Source of the DNA: Bacteroidia bacterium
GTDB lineage: Bacteria > Bacteroidota > Bacteroidia > Chitinophagales > Saprospiraceae
Direction: 5' to 3'
Assembly: GCA_030429045.1 (NCBI GenBank)
Contig: JAUIEA010000012.1
Span: 1 to 47,465 of the forward strand
DNA length: 47,465 nt
Shown: in pieces, positions 33,003-43,268 of the stretch
Layout of the letters: every line of letters begins with the position of its first letter
Numbering within the stretch: position 1 is the stretch's first letter
Translations under genes and position numbers: made by a program
Notes under the pieces: generated by a model
The model's input: the letters and a program-made list of their open reading frames with translations, nothing else
What the model was told of the DNA's origin: nothing
Databases searched by the model: none

Positions 33003-36000
33003 CTACTGGACAAGGATGAACCCTGCCCACTGCAAGGGATCATATCCAAGCGCCCGCATGTCGGCCTGTGCCGCCCGAAAAGCCTCTGGAATGGACATTT
33101 TGTCCTCGAGCCATTTGGTATAAAAAGTCTTCATCAAAAGGGAGGTTGACTCATCAGGCACCTTCCAGAGAGACATGATCAGGTACTTCACACCGGCAAT
33201 ACGAAATGCTCGTTGAAGGCCGTATACACCTTCGTTTCCGTTGATATCCCCGAGTCCTGTCTCACACGCAGACAGCACCACCAACTCGGTGTTGGACAGG
33301 TCCATCTGGCTGATCTCATATGCTGTGAGTACTCCGTCCTCCCCATCCTCCTGTCGCTTCTTCCCCCGCCATCCAGCATTGCCTCCTGCCATGATGAGTC
33401 CAGAACGCAGAAGGGGATGCTCGGAGACTTTGAATACAGGCTCCTGATCGGACCGGCGTGCAGGGGCTTCTTTCGGATCCGGGAAAAAATACCCGTGGGT
33501 TGCCAGGTGAATGACACGGGGGGAGCGATGCACCCCTGAACCAAGATCCTTGAAGGCCGTTTCTGATGCATTCTCCTCTGTATAGGTCGTTACCTTCCAG
33601 CCTTGCTGTGTGGCCAAACGGGAAATTCCATCCACCTCTTTTCCAGTTGCCGGCAATGTTGTCCAGCTACTCCCTCTCAAGGTCGAATCGGCCAGCGCGA
33701 AATGAATTTCACTTTGTGACCGATAGGCCACCATAGGACCCTCCGTCCAGCTGGTATCCGATGCATAGGCAATATCACCGAACAATACCGCAGTAGAATC
33801 ATTTGAATGTTCCAACAATGGGACAACCAATTGCCGGGTGCTATTCACAACAACTACATCCATCTGGTCAGCCAAGATCTCGTTCTCGCTCAACGGGATA
33901 GCACCCAGATTGATCCGATGTAATAATCCAGATGGGGAGACATATACTCTACTTGTATTTGCTAATGCCGATTCCAATGGCTTCCAGATCAGATCAGCAA
34001 GGGTGCGTGAAGATGGATCCTCCAACATGGGCTCATCTCCAGGTAGTGTATAAAGGAAGTTGGCTAAAGTAGACTTTCGACGGTCCATCGGGGAAAGAAG
34101 GCTATCCAGTGTACGTTCCTCAAAGAGCGTTATGAACGCCGGACTTTCCATCCCGGGACAAAGAACCAGTGCAGCGTAGAGAATGCTGTCTGTGGCCGCT
34201 TTTTCAGAGTACCGGAAATGGACAAATTCTACAGCTGCTTCTTCGGGCTGAAGAGCTGATTGAACCTCCTGCCAAGAAACCTGCCGTCGGGCATCATCAA
34301 AACCGGCAACAACACGTGTCAGTTCCTTTTCCATCTCCTCCGCCTCGATTTCCAATTGTTTAATTTGAACACTATCCCTTTTGCTCATTATTTGAGCATA
34401 TTGGGTGGCCAGTCGGCGATGATGGCCCACCCAACGAGAATACAAATCAGAATTTACCTCATCTAGCATTGCCAACCTCTTTAGTTTTGCCGAGGCCTGA
34501 AGAAGAAAGCCTTTGTAGAATAGACTGTTGTCATAGCATGTGGTTGTTAAGGAATTCCTCCTCGTCAATTGAATAAACGACAGGGTATTATCCTGGTCTT
34601 TTGTAAACCTGACCAGATAGTTATTCAACTCCTTCTCTGAAAGATGACTTTCGGCATTTTTCAGAAGGTGCCGATTGACTTCGGTGAGTTCAGTAAAAAG
34701 AAGTTCAGCTTTTTCAAGATGGCCCATATTCAAGTACATATCCGCCATACTTTTTAAAAAATTAGCATAATATGGATGATCCTTACCAAGTGATTTCAAC
34801 AAGATTGGCATAGATTCTAAATGGAGCGACTCAGCTTCTTGATATTGACCCAGATTAGAATATACAATTGCTAGGTCATTCAAATTTATTGCGTAATCAA
34901 CCCCCGCTTTTCCAAATTTTCTTTCAAATATTGCTATAGCCTCAAGGAACAACAACCGAGCTTTTTCAAGTTGATGCATGTAAGTATATAATATCGCTAA
35001 ATTATGTAGGCCCTGAGCATACTCAGGATGATCTATTCCAAAGCTATTTTTTCGAATTGAAATGGACTCGATGTAGCATTCTTCAGCCAAAATATATTGG
35101 CCAGTATTTCGGTAAAATCTACCAATATTTTGCAACGCAGCAGCACAATTGTGATGTTCCTTACCCAATGTTTTTCTCCATATCGATAAAGCTTCTTGAT
35201 AAAAATATTCAGATTCTTCGTTTTGACCTAGATCTGTATATAAAGACCCAAGAGCATTTAAAGCTACAGCATAGTTAGGGTGTTCCTTACCTAAGAATTT
35301 TTCAAAAATTTCCGTGGCATCGAGCAAAATCCGTTCCGCGCTTATGTAATTACCTATTTTATAATAAAAATTTCCAAGGTTGATTTGACATTCCGCAAAT
35401 AATGGATGACTTCTACCTACGGTTCTCTCAAGTATTTCACTCACTTCAAGAAAGGCAAACTCTGCTTTCTTATATAGTCCCATTTCTTGATACAAAATTG
35501 CCAAATTATCAAGACTAGATGCATATTCATGATGATCTTTATTGTAAATTATTTCCTTAAGTGACAGGCACTCGATAAACATTATCTCTGCCTTTTCATA
35601 CCACCCCATATTCATATAAATACGGCCTAGGTTGTTCAGAATTGCTACATAAACAGGTTGTATTTTATCCTTGGAATTCCCTAGTATACCTTTTGCTTTG
35701 ATATATAAGCTCTCAGCTCTTTCATAATCGCCTAATTCACTATAAAGACTTGCGAGGTTATTCAAAATTGATGCATACTCAGGGTGCTCAATGCCCAATG
35801 AATTTTCGCAAATGGATTTAACCTCAAGCCAAAATAATTCTGCTTTCTCATATTTCCCCATTTTATAGTATAAATGACCTAGATCACGCAAGCTTTGGAT
35901 ATAGTCAGGGTGATTCACCTCCAGAACTTTTTCCCGAAAAGCTTTTACTTCAATCCACAGTGGCTCAACTTTTTCATATTGGCCTAAACGCCAATAAAGA

Positions 36001-36491
36001 CCAGCCAAGTTTATCAAACTCCACAAATAATCATTATGCTCTTTACCTAATGCTTTTTCTCTGACATCTTTGGCCAGTAAAAAAAAAGATTCTGCTTTTT
36101 CATTTTGGCCTAAACTTTGGTAAAGCACAGCCAGATTATTCAAACTCCATGCATATTCCGGGCTTTCAGTACCAATTGTCTTTTCTCTGATTTCCTTTGC
36201 TTCGAGGTACCGCTTCTCTGACTCGGGATAGTCACCTTTAAAATACAAAACTCTCCCAGTGTTAAAACAACAACTTCCATACGCTGCCGATTCCCTGCCT
36301 AAGACTTCCAAGGCAATGGATTCCGCATCTGAGCTTACTTCCAAAGCTTTTGGATAATTCTTCTCAGCTGTCAGGCCTCTGGAGACTTGGATGAGACTGT
36401 CCACAACCCTGACTGCAATTAGTGAATCAAATTGCTGCCCTATCAACATAGTTGGAAGGAAAGCAAACACGAATATCCAAACACGAATCAT
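33003..36491 (-). CDS. Exported TPR-CHAT protein (caspase-like peptidase)
   Basis: The 1162-residue protein has a signal peptide (VFAFLPTMLIGQ). About thirteen kinesin-light-chain-like TPRs of 42 residues follow (roughly 50-640), each with the pattern G.EHP.YA..LNNLA.LY..LG.Y..AE. A linker with coiled-coil character comes next (near 690-750), then a C-terminal CHAT domain. The likely catalytic dyad is His999 (IHLATHGYFF) and Cys1076 (LSACETG). CHAT domains are clan CD cysteine peptidases; cytoplasmic relatives act in defence complexes such as Craspase. The signal peptide argues for a periplasmic or exported location instead. The gene starts 72 bp after the L-domain/SprB-like gene and may be cotranscribed with it. 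The TPR part is AT-rich (one sampled line 30 percent G+C), the CHAT part is not (57 percent). Confidence 0.93.
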   Translation of the reverse strand: MIRVWIFVFAFLPTMLIGQQFDSLIAVRVVDSLIQVSRGLTAEKNYPKALEVSSDAESIALEVLGRESAAYGSCCFNTGRVLYFKGDYPESEKRYLEAKEIREKTIGTESPEYAWSLNNLAVLYQSLGQNEKAESFFLLAKDVREKALGKEHNDYLWSLINLAGLYWRLGQYEKVEPLWIEVKAFREKVLEVNHPDYIQSLRDLGHLYYKMGKYEKAELFWLEVKSICENSLGIEHPEYASILNNLASLYSELGDYERAESLYIKAKGILGNSKDKIQPVYVAILNNLGRIYMNMGWYEKAEIMFIECLSLKEIIYNKDHHEYASSLDNLAILYQEMGLYKKAEFAFLEVSEILERTVGRSHPLFAECQINLGNFYYKIGNYISAERILLDATEIFEKFLGKEHPNYAVALNALGSLYTDLGQNEESEYFYQEALSIWRKTLGKEHHNCAAALQNIGRFYRNTGQYILAEECYIESISIRKNSFGIDHPEYAQGLHNLAILYTYMHQLEKARLLFLEAIAIFERKFGKAGVDYAINLNDLAIVYSNLGQYQEAESLHLESMPILLKSLGKDHPYYANFLKSMADMYLNMGHLEKAELLFTELTEVNRHLLKNAESHLSEKELNNYLVRFTKDQDNTLSFIQLTRRNSLTTTCYDNSLFYKGFLLQASAKLKRLAMLDEVNSDLYSRWVGHHRRLATQYAQIMSKRDSVQIKQLEIEAEEMEKELTRVVAGFDDARRQVSWQEVQSALQPEEAAVEFVHFRYSEKAATDSILYAALVLCPGMESPAFITLFEERTLDSLLSPMDRRKSTLANFLYTLPGDEPMLEDPSSRTLADLIWKPLESALANTSRVYVSPSGLLHRINLGAIPLSENEILADQMDVVVVNSTRQLVVPLLEHSNDSTAVLFGDIAYASDTSWTEGPMVAYRSQSEIHFALADSTLRGSSWTTLPATGKEVDGISRLATQQGWKVTTYTEENASETAFKDLGSGVHRSPRVIHLATHGYFFPDPKEAPARRSDQEPVFKVSEHPLLRSGLIMAGGNAGWRGKKRQEDGEDGVLTAYEISQMDLSNTELVVLSACETGLGDINGNEGVYGLQRAFRIAGVKYLIMSLWKVPDESTSLLMKTFYTKWLEDKMSIPEAFRAAQADMRALGYDPLQWAGFILVQ

Positions 36492-36563
36492 CTGCTGAGT
36501 TTAATGGAATCCTTAAAAATCGGTTATATATTTCTCTTCTAGTACTCTCAATCGCATGTCATT

Positions 36564-39500
36564 CTACTCCTTCATAAAAACAGCCCTCGACACACCTCCG
36601 CCACTCTTCAAGATCAACAGATAAACCCCAGGCAGCAAACCAGACACATCGATCCTATTCTTTCCTACCGGCAGGTTCTCCTGAAGGACGCGCAAGCCGG
36701 TTATGCTGATCACCTCAATCTGTACTTCCTCCTGGACATCCGGCAACACCACCGTCAACCAATCCCTCACCGGATTGGGATACACCTTTATTGATGTTGT
36801 CTTTGTATCAACCAGGGCATTGATCATCACCACCATGCTATCCGTGATCGCACAGCCGACCGAGTCAGAGACGACCACAGTGTATGTTCCATTTGTTTGA
36901 GGAATAATGTAAGAGCTAACTTCATTTGTATTCCATAGGTAGGTCAATGGTGGCCATCCACCCATGGCATTGGCAAAGAGGGTATCATTGTCAAAGACCA
37001 GTTCCAACAAAATTTCCGGACTGATCATCGTCTCGATCTCTGCACTATCCGAACAGATCCCTTTTGTAACTCGAACACTATAGACATCCTCTATAGCCCA
37101 GTTGATCGATGGGGTCGTTTCTCCTGTACTCCATAGATAGGAACTGAAGCCGCCCTGGGTGTTTAATACTCCCGTCTCTCCCGGACAAATGATCGTATCC
37201 CCCAGGATCAATGGCAAGGCGGAAACCCCCTTGGCTATGACAAAACTGTCGATCATGTCTACACAACCCAGTGAATCGGTCACCGTCACTCCATACGCTC
37301 CCGCACAAAGGTTGTACACAGATGATGTATCTGCTCCATTGCTCCACAACCAGGTATAGGGCAAAATCCCTCCAGTAGCCATCCCCACAGCTTTTCCGTC
37401 ACAGGCTCCGTCGCAGGTCTCGCCTGTAGTGCTCACAGAAACGACTATTGCCTCTGGCTCACCGATCGTGACCTGAACAGCTGCAGCGCAACTATCCGCA
37501 TCCGTTACCACCACCTCATATGTGCCGGCTGTGGCAGAGATCGTATCATTGGTTTCATTGTTACTCCATGCGTAGCTATAGGGTGGCACACCACCTGCAA
37601 CGTTCACCCAGGCTTGACCTTCCTGCCCGTAACATTGGGCATTGATCACGCCTGTAGTCAGCGTGATGGTGCTACAACCAAAGGCATTCACCACAGCCTG
37701 GGCTGTGGCCGTGCATCCGTTGTCGCCTGTGACCGTCACCTTGTACGTTCCAGCGGCCAGATCCACGATGGATTGGGTAACTTCTCCATTGGACCACAGA
37801 TATTCATAACTATTCCCCCCCGATGCTGTAACAATGGCAGTTCCATCATTGCAATTGTTACAAGTCTCATTCGTCGCAGCAGCTATAGCCGTCACCTGAT
37901 TGACAATGACCAGTGTACTTGCCGAAGCAGAACAACCGTTGCCATCCGTTACAGTTACGGTATAATTCCCTGCTTGAGGAAGTTGGATATTATAAAGCGT
38001 GGGATTCTGTTCGTTCGTCTGAAATCCGGCTGGGCCACTCCACAGAAATGAAGCACCACTTCCTACCAGCAGATCCACATCCCCACCTTTGCACACCGGG
38101 CTGGTATTGATCGGCTCCACCACTGGCAGGGTATTGACCAAAACATCGGTGCTTTCCACATCTGTACATCCATTCCCGTCGGTAACCATGACGGAATAGG
38201 ATCCACTCATGGTGGATTGTGCATTGGGAATGGTGGGATTCTGCTCATTCGACGTAAAATTGTTCGGCCCCGTCCAGCTATACGAGGTTCCGCCTGACCC
38301 ACTCAGGTTGATGGCCATTCCCTGACAGACAGGACTGTTACTTCCTGCCGCTCCCATGGGTTGTGGATGTACCACGACCGTTGTCATGGCTGATGATGTA
38401 CATCCATTAGCTCCGGTAACGATCACGGTATAGCTCCCTGCATGTGATGATTGCGCATTGACAATCATGGGATTTTGAAGATTGGAGGTAAATCCTCCAG
38501 GGCCTGTCCAGGAATACGAACTTCCACCACTTGAAGTCAGATTGATGGGTGATCCCGGACAAACCGGGCTGTTGCTTCCTGCCGTAATAGTCGGTGCCAA
38601 ATTAATAACAACAGAAGTACTTGTCGCGGCACTACAGCCATTACTACCCGTAACGATGACAGAATAACTTCCTCCATTTACTGGTTGCGCGTTGGGAATG
38701 GTCGGATTTTGTGATGAAGAACTGAAACCATTCGGCCCACTCCAGATATAGCTGGTTCCTCCTGATGAAGTCAGGTTAATTGTTGCCCCTTGACAGATAG
38801 GACTATTGCTCCCTGCTGTAACTACTGGAGAAAGGCTGATCGTTACACTTGTACTTGCAATTGCTGTACATCCATTGCTCCCCGTAACCGTCACACTATA
38901 GCTCCCTCCATTCACAGGCTGTGCATTGCCTATTGTAGGATTCTGTGCTGACGAACTGAACCCATTTGGCCCGCTCCAGGAATAACTAATACCTCCCGAG
39001 GCAGTCAGATTAAGGGTCGTACCCTGACAAACCGGGCTATTACTTCCTATGGTCACAATGGGCAATTGCAATACGTCAACCGTCACCATTTCTGTAGATG
39101 TACAAGCATTGTCATCTGTAACTGTCACATGATATGTGGTCGTGACCACAGGAGTAACCACGATACTCGGTCCTGTCTGACCTGTAGACCATACGAATGA
39201 ATAAGGTGTCTGTCCTCCACTAGCAACAGCGGATAAAGTGGATGATTCATTCAAGCATATCGTAGTAGGAGATGCTGATATGGTCAAGCTTACGTTACAA
39301 GGAGGAACACATCCTGCCTCCACTTCAGGCCTTGTGTTGCACCCCGGATCATTATTGCTGATCGAAACTGGGTTTCCTGGATTAGACAAGTATTCGCAAA
39401 TATTCGGTGTGCTACAAAAGGTCAGTATATTATTCCCAGTAAGAAATAAATTTGTTATTGTTGCAGGATCGACGCCATCAATACCTGTTAGCTCGGTCAA

Positions 39501-40385
39501 CAGAGGATTGTTCCGAATCTCAATACTGCCATTGATTGACTGCAAGGCACTTAATCCATTTAAATCAAGAAGAGAGTTATTGTTTTCAATAGATAGACTC
39601 CCTCCTAGTTCTGTAAGATTTTCAAGGCCAGCTAAAGATGCCAAAAGGTTGTTCCCATAAAGTGACAAACCTCCTCCTATTTCTAAATCAGGGTTCAACC
39701 CAACCAAAGAAATAGAATTATTATTTTCAGATACTTGAAATGTGCCACCTATAGAGACAAGATTGCTGATACCACTGAGATTTGTGACATTGGAATTGCA
39801 GTTTCTAAAAAAACAATATGACCCCACAGTTTCCAATGACTCAAGACCTGAAAGGCCACCTACACCATAAGTGAAAACAAATCCACTGACCTCCTGGAGA
39901 TTATTAAATCCCTGTAGACTAGTTATACTTCTTAATGTTAGATTACCAGGAAGATATTCAAGTCCTTCCAAACCAAGACAATTTAAAAATCCAGAATTAT
40001 TGGTAATCTCAACATCTCCACCAATACTAATCAACTCATCAAGCCCCAGAAAATTATCCAGCCCACTATTGTTGGCTATATAAAAACTATCACCAATTGA
40101 CTCAAGGTTGTTCAATCCATTCAAATTTAAAAGGGCATCACAGTCGTCAACGATCAAACTGCCTCCGATCTCAACAATTCCGGATAGTCCAGTCAAATTT
40201 GTGATTCCGACCCCATTCAATTTGAGTGTACCACCGATCATGGTACATCCGGGATAATTCGAATTGAAGTTGTTAATCTGCGATTGCGTGGTGATGGTGA
40301 TCCCATTCGGCAAGCAACTTTGGGCAGACAAGCCTGTCCAAAGGACGATCAAGAAGAAACATGATATAGTTTGAGCAATTTTCAC
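36564..40385 (-). CDS. Leucine-rich L-domain / PKD-like / SprB-like T9SS type A surface protein
   Basis: The 1273-residue protein has a signal peptide (FFLIVLWTGLSAQS). A receptor-L-domain-like leucine-rich region follows (about 40-330), with units such as ISIGGDVEITNNSG and LTELGGSLSIENNNSLLDL. A Cys-containing cap comes next (CSTPNICEYLSNPGNP). Then there are five tandem 78-residue repeats (443-832; GSNSPVCQG, YSWSGPNGF, QNPTI, GSYSVTVTGSNGC). Three or so SprB-like repeats follow (about 835-1080; CDGACDGKAVG, GTYEVVVTDADSC). The type A sorting domain ends the protein (YPNPVRDWLTVVLP, GLLPGVYLLILKSGG). It would be displayed on the cell surface, likely for adhesion. It shares its N-terminal architecture with the gene at 40802-42238. 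Confidence 0.93.
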   Translation of the reverse strand: MKIAQTISCFFLIVLWTGLSAQSCLPNGITITTQSQINNFNSNYPGCTMIGGTLKLNGVGITNLTGLSGIVEIGGSLIVDDCDALLNLNGLNNLESIGDSFYIANNSGLDNFLGLDELISIGGDVEITNNSGFLNCLGLEGLEYLPGNLTLRSITSLQGFNNLQEVSGFVFTYGVGGLSGLESLETVGSYCFFRNCNSNVTNLSGISNLVSIGGTFQVSENNNSISLVGLNPDLEIGGGLSLYGNNLLASLAGLENLTELGGSLSIENNNSLLDLNGLSALQSINGSIEIRNNPLLTELTGIDGVDPATITNLFLTGNNILTFCSTPNICEYLSNPGNPVSISNNDPGCNTRPEVEAGCVPPCNVSLTISASPTTICLNESSTLSAVASGGQTPYSFVWSTGQTGPSIVVTPVVTTTYHVTVTDDNACTSTEMVTVDVLQLPIVTIGSNSPVCQGTTLNLTASGGISYSWSGPNGFSSSAQNPTIGNAQPVNGGSYSVTVTGSNGCTAIASTSVTISLSPVVTAGSNSPICQGATINLTSSGGTSYIWSGPNGFSSSSQNPTIPNAQPVNGGSYSVIVTGSNGCSAATSTSVVINLAPTITAGSNSPVCPGSPINLTSSGGSSYSWTGPGGFTSNLQNPMIVNAQSSHAGSYTVIVTGANGCTSSAMTTVVVHPQPMGAAGSNSPVCQGMAINLSGSGGTSYSWTGPNNFTSNEQNPTIPNAQSTMSGSYSVMVTDGNGCTDVESTDVLVNTLPVVEPINTSPVCKGGDVDLLVGSGASFLWSGPAGFQTNEQNPTLYNIQLPQAGNYTVTVTDGNGCSASASTLVIVNQVTAIAAATNETCNNCNDGTAIVTASGGNSYEYLWSNGEVTQSIVDLAAGTYKVTVTGDNGCTATAQAVVNAFGCSTITLTTGVINAQCYGQEGQAWVNVAGGVPPYSYAWSNNETNDTISATAGTYEVVVTDADSCAAAVQVTIGEPEAIVVSVSTTGETCDGACDGKAVGMATGGILPYTWLWSNGADTSSVYNLCAGAYGVTVTDSLGCVDMIDSFVIAKGVSALPLILGDTIICPGETGVLNTQGGFSSYLWSTGETTPSINWAIEDVYSVRVTKGICSDSAEIETMISPEILLELVFDNDTLFANAMGGWPPLTYLWNTNEVSSYIIPQTNGTYTVVVSDSVGCAITDSMVVMINALVDTKTTSIKVYPNPVRDWLTVVLPDVQEEVQIEVISITGLRVLQENLPVGKNRIDVSGLLPGVYLLILKSGGGVSRAVFMKE
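37890..39059 (-). repeat. Five tandem 234-bp coding repeats
   Basis: The units run 39059-38826, 38825-38592, 38591-38358, 38357-38124 and 38123 to about 37890, in phase with the 78-residue protein repeat. The first two units are the most alike and the last is the most diverged. Copy number could change by recombination without breaking the frame. Confidence 0.85.
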
Positions 40386-40417
40386 TTTTTCCAGATTTTA
40401 TTTGATATTTATTCCTG

Positions 40418-40745
40418 TTACTGCCTTACAAATAAGGCCCAGTACACCTTCCCCTCTTCCGTCAAAACCAACAGATAGGCTCCAGGTATTAAAGAAGATA
40501 CATCAACTGTATTCTTTTCTAGTGGCATTACAATTCGAAGCACAGGTTGACCTGTCAGTGAATTCAACTTCTGGTAGGTCGGTCTGCCATATAGTAGTGA
40601 CGTGGGCTTGAGCGAAAGATAAAGAACATGGTAGCAATAAAGCCACCATTGAAAGAATGAGGAATAGTATGATTCCCAAATGTCCTTGTTTAGAACTGCT
40701 TTCTTTTACTGCTTTTACCACATTCATCGGATGTATATTTCTCAT
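40418..40745 (-). pseudogene. Collapsed T9SS surface-protein gene (signal peptide joined to sorting domain)
   Basis: One minus frame starting at ATG 40745 or 40727 gives a signal peptide (IILFLILSMVALLLPCSLSFAQ) and HVTTIWQTD, a start typical of BspA-like surface proteins. After about 70 codons the homology jumps to another frame. That frame encodes a type A sorting tail (LTGQPVLRIVMPLEK, VSSLIPGAYLLVLTEEGK, ALFVRQ) and stops at 40418. The central domains are missing, so this is best explained as an internal deletion with frameshift. The intact reading frame alone continues only to 40503. It lies between the two L-domain genes. Confidence 0.72.
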
Positions 40746-40801
40746 TCTGCCATTATTTATTTTCCACCCCTCGCAACAGGTTTGGGTATTATGTACATCA
40801 C

Positions 40802-42238
40802 TTATTCTCTGACCAGTTTTTTCACTACATGTCCCTGGTTGGTTTGGATATGGATGTAGTACAGGCCCGGTGGCACTGTCCGGATATCCCATTGTCCGTT
40901 CGTATTCACTAAGGTTTCCATAGGTAGTGTCCGACCGAAAGGATCTGTGAGGGTCATCTCCAGGACGACCAGGTCCCTGGTGTCGATTGAAAACGGTCCT
41001 GAAGTCGGATTGGGGTAGGGATCGCCGATTGTATGTTGAAAGGCATCAGAATGGCCGTCCACAGCATTGATCATACAGGCTTCCTCCACTTGCGGCCTGG
41101 AAGCGCATCCCACTGAATTATCCATAATGGCGGCCGGGAGTAAGGGGTCTGACAAGTAGCTACAAATACTCTGGACCTCGCAGGTGGATAAATTCTTACA
41201 GTTTGCGATCAACAGATCCTGAATACCGGCAGGATCGATCTGAGCCAGACCATTCAAGCTTTCCAATTTTGGACAATACCCCAAACGAAGGGTGCCCATT
41301 ATGCTGGACAAGGATGATAGCTCTGACAGAGAACCCAATTCCGCAGCCCCGTAGATCACCAGGTCGCCACCAATGGATGTCAGGCCCTCAATTCCGGATA
41401 TGCTGGCCAGAGAATTATTATACTCAATGATCACACTGCCCCCAACATCAGTGAGACTATTCAGTCCGTCCAGGGTAATGAGGTTATTGCTTTCCAGATG
41501 AAGATCGCCTCCAATGTGGGTCAAATGATCAAGTCCATTCATCGACTCCATCAGAAGATTACTTGATAGATGTAAATCTGCCCCAATTGTCTTCAGTTCA
41601 TTAAGACCTCGTAAATCAGTCAGACTCAAGTCAGATATCTCCATGTTGTTTCCAACATATGCCAGATTGTCCAAGCCAGAGAGACTGTCCAATCCATAAT
41701 TTCCCTTGATGATCATGCTACCCCAGACAGAATCCAACTGATTGATACCATTCAGGTCCTTCAACAACTGTACATCCCAGATCTGAAAGTCACCTCCAAT
41801 GGAAGTCAATGCGCCCAATCCCTGGAGGGAAGTCAAAGCATCGTCATCCTGAAAGTAGAGATCACCCCCGATGGTTGTCAGGGCACTAAGGCCGGAGAGA
41901 TCATTCAGTTTGTTGTTCCACCTGATTTCAAGGTCACCAGTCACCTCCTTCAGATTGTTCAATCCTTGAAGGTTGGTCAACGAAGTGTTTAACCATATGG
42001 AAAGTCTGTCATCAACTTTCTGAAGCTGGCTTAGGCCACTCAAATCGGTGATCAGATCTCCGGAGATGGATACATGCCCCAGGATCTCTACGCAACCGGG
42101 ATAGTTGCAGAGGAAGTTATTCACCTGGGCTTGCGACTGGAAGGAATAGCCGTTGGGCAGACAGGTCTGGGCGGTCAGAAGGGGAATCAAACCGAAAAGA
42201 CAGCCTGACAGGATGAAGAAGGTGCGAGATAGCCACAT
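40802..42238 (-). CDS. Leucine-rich L-domain T9SS type A surface protein
   Basis: With the start at ATG 42238 the protein has 478 residues: a signal peptide (FFILSGCLFGLIPLLTAQ), then CLPNGYSFQSQAQVNNFLCN, nearly matching the start of the larger paralogue. About ten receptor-L-type leucine-rich units follow (TIGGDLYFQDDDALTSLQGL, HIGGDLHLESNNLITLDGL). The same Cys cap (CEVQSICSYLSDPLLP) and a short type A sorting domain end it (PYPNPTSGPFSIDTRD, TVPPGLYYIHIQTNQG). It lacks the PKD and SprB-like parts of the 36564-40385 protein. The frame is open 59 codons further upstream, but those residues show no signal features. Probably a surface adhesin or ligand-binding protein. Confidence 0.9.
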   Translation of the reverse strand: MWLSRTFFILSGCLFGLIPLLTAQTCLPNGYSFQSQAQVNNFLCNYPGCVEILGHVSISGDLITDLSGLSQLQKVDDRLSIWLNTSLTNLQGLNNLKEVTGDLEIRWNNKLNDLSGLSALTTIGGDLYFQDDDALTSLQGLGALTSIGGDFQIWDVQLLKDLNGINQLDSVWGSMIIKGNYGLDSLSGLDNLAYVGNNMEISDLSLTDLRGLNELKTIGADLHLSSNLLMESMNGLDHLTHIGGDLHLESNNLITLDGLNSLTDVGGSVIIEYNNSLASISGIEGLTSIGGDLVIYGAAELGSLSELSSLSSIMGTLRLGYCPKLESLNGLAQIDPAGIQDLLIANCKNLSTCEVQSICSYLSDPLLPAAIMDNSVGCASRPQVEEACMINAVDGHSDAFQHTIGDPYPNPTSGPFSIDTRDLVVLEMTLTDPFGRTLPMETLVNTNGQWDIRTVPPGLYYIHIQTNQGHVVKKLVRE

Positions 42239-42626
42239 ACAATCTAGAAATTTCTGGCAGTTCAAACGAAATGACCGTAGTCCTTCAGGATTCGGAACAA
42301 CCTTCTTCATTTTATAAAACCGTGCCAATATAATTCTTCCCTTCCATCCAGCCAATACCCCGGGCACCCTGAACGGCCATATTCTGCCAGACAATTGATC
42401 GAGTGGGACCTTCATGATCGCTGGCCTCCCTTCCCTGTAGAAAGAGGGAGTACACTTCCAGGGCCTGCCACGGCGGCATTCTAATGCTCATAATGTCCGA
42501 TCAGTACCTTACCAGAAGACCGATGACCGGCCCTCTGTTGAGGTACCGGCCCGGTCGGGTAAAGGGGTGAAAATCATCAAATTTTGCAGCCAGACCTCAG
42601 TCAGGACCACTGCCCAGATGCAGAAA
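42239..42626. other. Intergenic region without a clear gene
   Basis: The 388 bp between the L-domain gene start and the next small gene hold GC-rich partial inverted repeats around 42533-42560 (CCGGCCC and GGTACCGGCC stretches). Short frames end in phrases reminiscent of T9SS tails (GKVLIGH). Nothing can be called with confidence. Confidence 0.4.
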
Positions 42627-42851
42627 CTATCTTGGTGGGGGCATCATCCTGGACTTCTCCTCTTCCTCGTTCACCTCGACAACATAGCCGACGATGTAGC
42701 CAATGGCAGCACCAATGATGGCGATATTGGCACAAACTTCAATAAGTTGATCCGGCCTGCCCCCTCCTTCATCCGTGATGTAAATGAAGAGGCCCAGTGC
42801 AAAGATGACGGCTCCCGAGGCTGTAAAGATTCCCGTTTTTGATCTGTTCAT
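42627..42851 (-). CDS. Small two-helix membrane protein
   Basis: The 74-residue protein starts MNRSKTGIF. It has two hydrophobic segments (GAVIFALGLFIYI and ANIAIIGAAIGYIVGYVVEV) and ends in an acidic then basic proline-rich tail (EEEEKSRMMPPPR). The first segment is followed by a charged loop, so this is a hairpin in the inner membrane. I do not recognise the family. It lies 107 bp after the other small membrane gene on the same strand. Confidence 0.6.
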   Translation of the reverse strand: MNRSKTGIFTASGAVIFALGLFIYITDEGGGRPDQLIEVCANIAIIGAAIGYIVGYVVEVNEEEEKSRMMPPPR

Positions 42852-42958
42852 TGTTTAATTGCTTTGATGTGATTAAAAGACTTACTTAACCCGCTAGTCA
42901 CACTACGGCAGGCATTCAACTCATAGGAGTTGGCAATCGAAAAGATGCAGGCCTGTCT

Positions 42959-43234
42959 CTATTTCTTGTTGGTCTTCTCAGCCGCCATGACGGCCCAGAT
43001 CACGCTTCCGATCCAGGCCAGGGGCAGGCCAAATCCCAGGGTAATGATGCCGACAAAGAGTCCGACAAAGAACATGACGATGGCACCCTGAACAGAGGCA
43101 TAGAGCAGTCCCAGAGGTCCAAACAACAGAGCAAGCAGAAAGGCCATGCCTACGCTTTTTTTGTTTCCTGCCACTACGATGGTGTGGGTGACATTTTGTG
43201 AGGATGGATTGGATTGTTCCATGGGTTGTTTCAT
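42959..43234 (-). CDS. Small glycine-rich two-helix membrane protein
   Basis: The 91-residue protein has a polar N-terminus of about 28 residues (HTIVVAGNKKSVG). Two long helices follow (MAFLLALLFGPLGLLYASV and IVMFFVGLFVGIITLGFGLPLAWIGSVIWAVMAA) and a basic tail (EKTNKK). The GPLGLLY turn between helices is typical of small TM2-like or YqaE-like inner-membrane proteins. Function is unknown. It follows the second CHAT gene by 185 bp and is preceded by the conserved upstream element, copy 2, so it probably has its own regulation. Confidence 0.72.
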   Translation of the reverse strand: MKQPMEQSNPSSQNVTHTIVVAGNKKSVGMAFLLALLFGPLGLLYASVQGAIVMFFVGLFVGIITLGFGLPLAWIGSVIWAVMAAEKTNKK

Positions 43235-43268
43235 TTAAAGGTGAATGAATACTGGATCATCTGATCCG

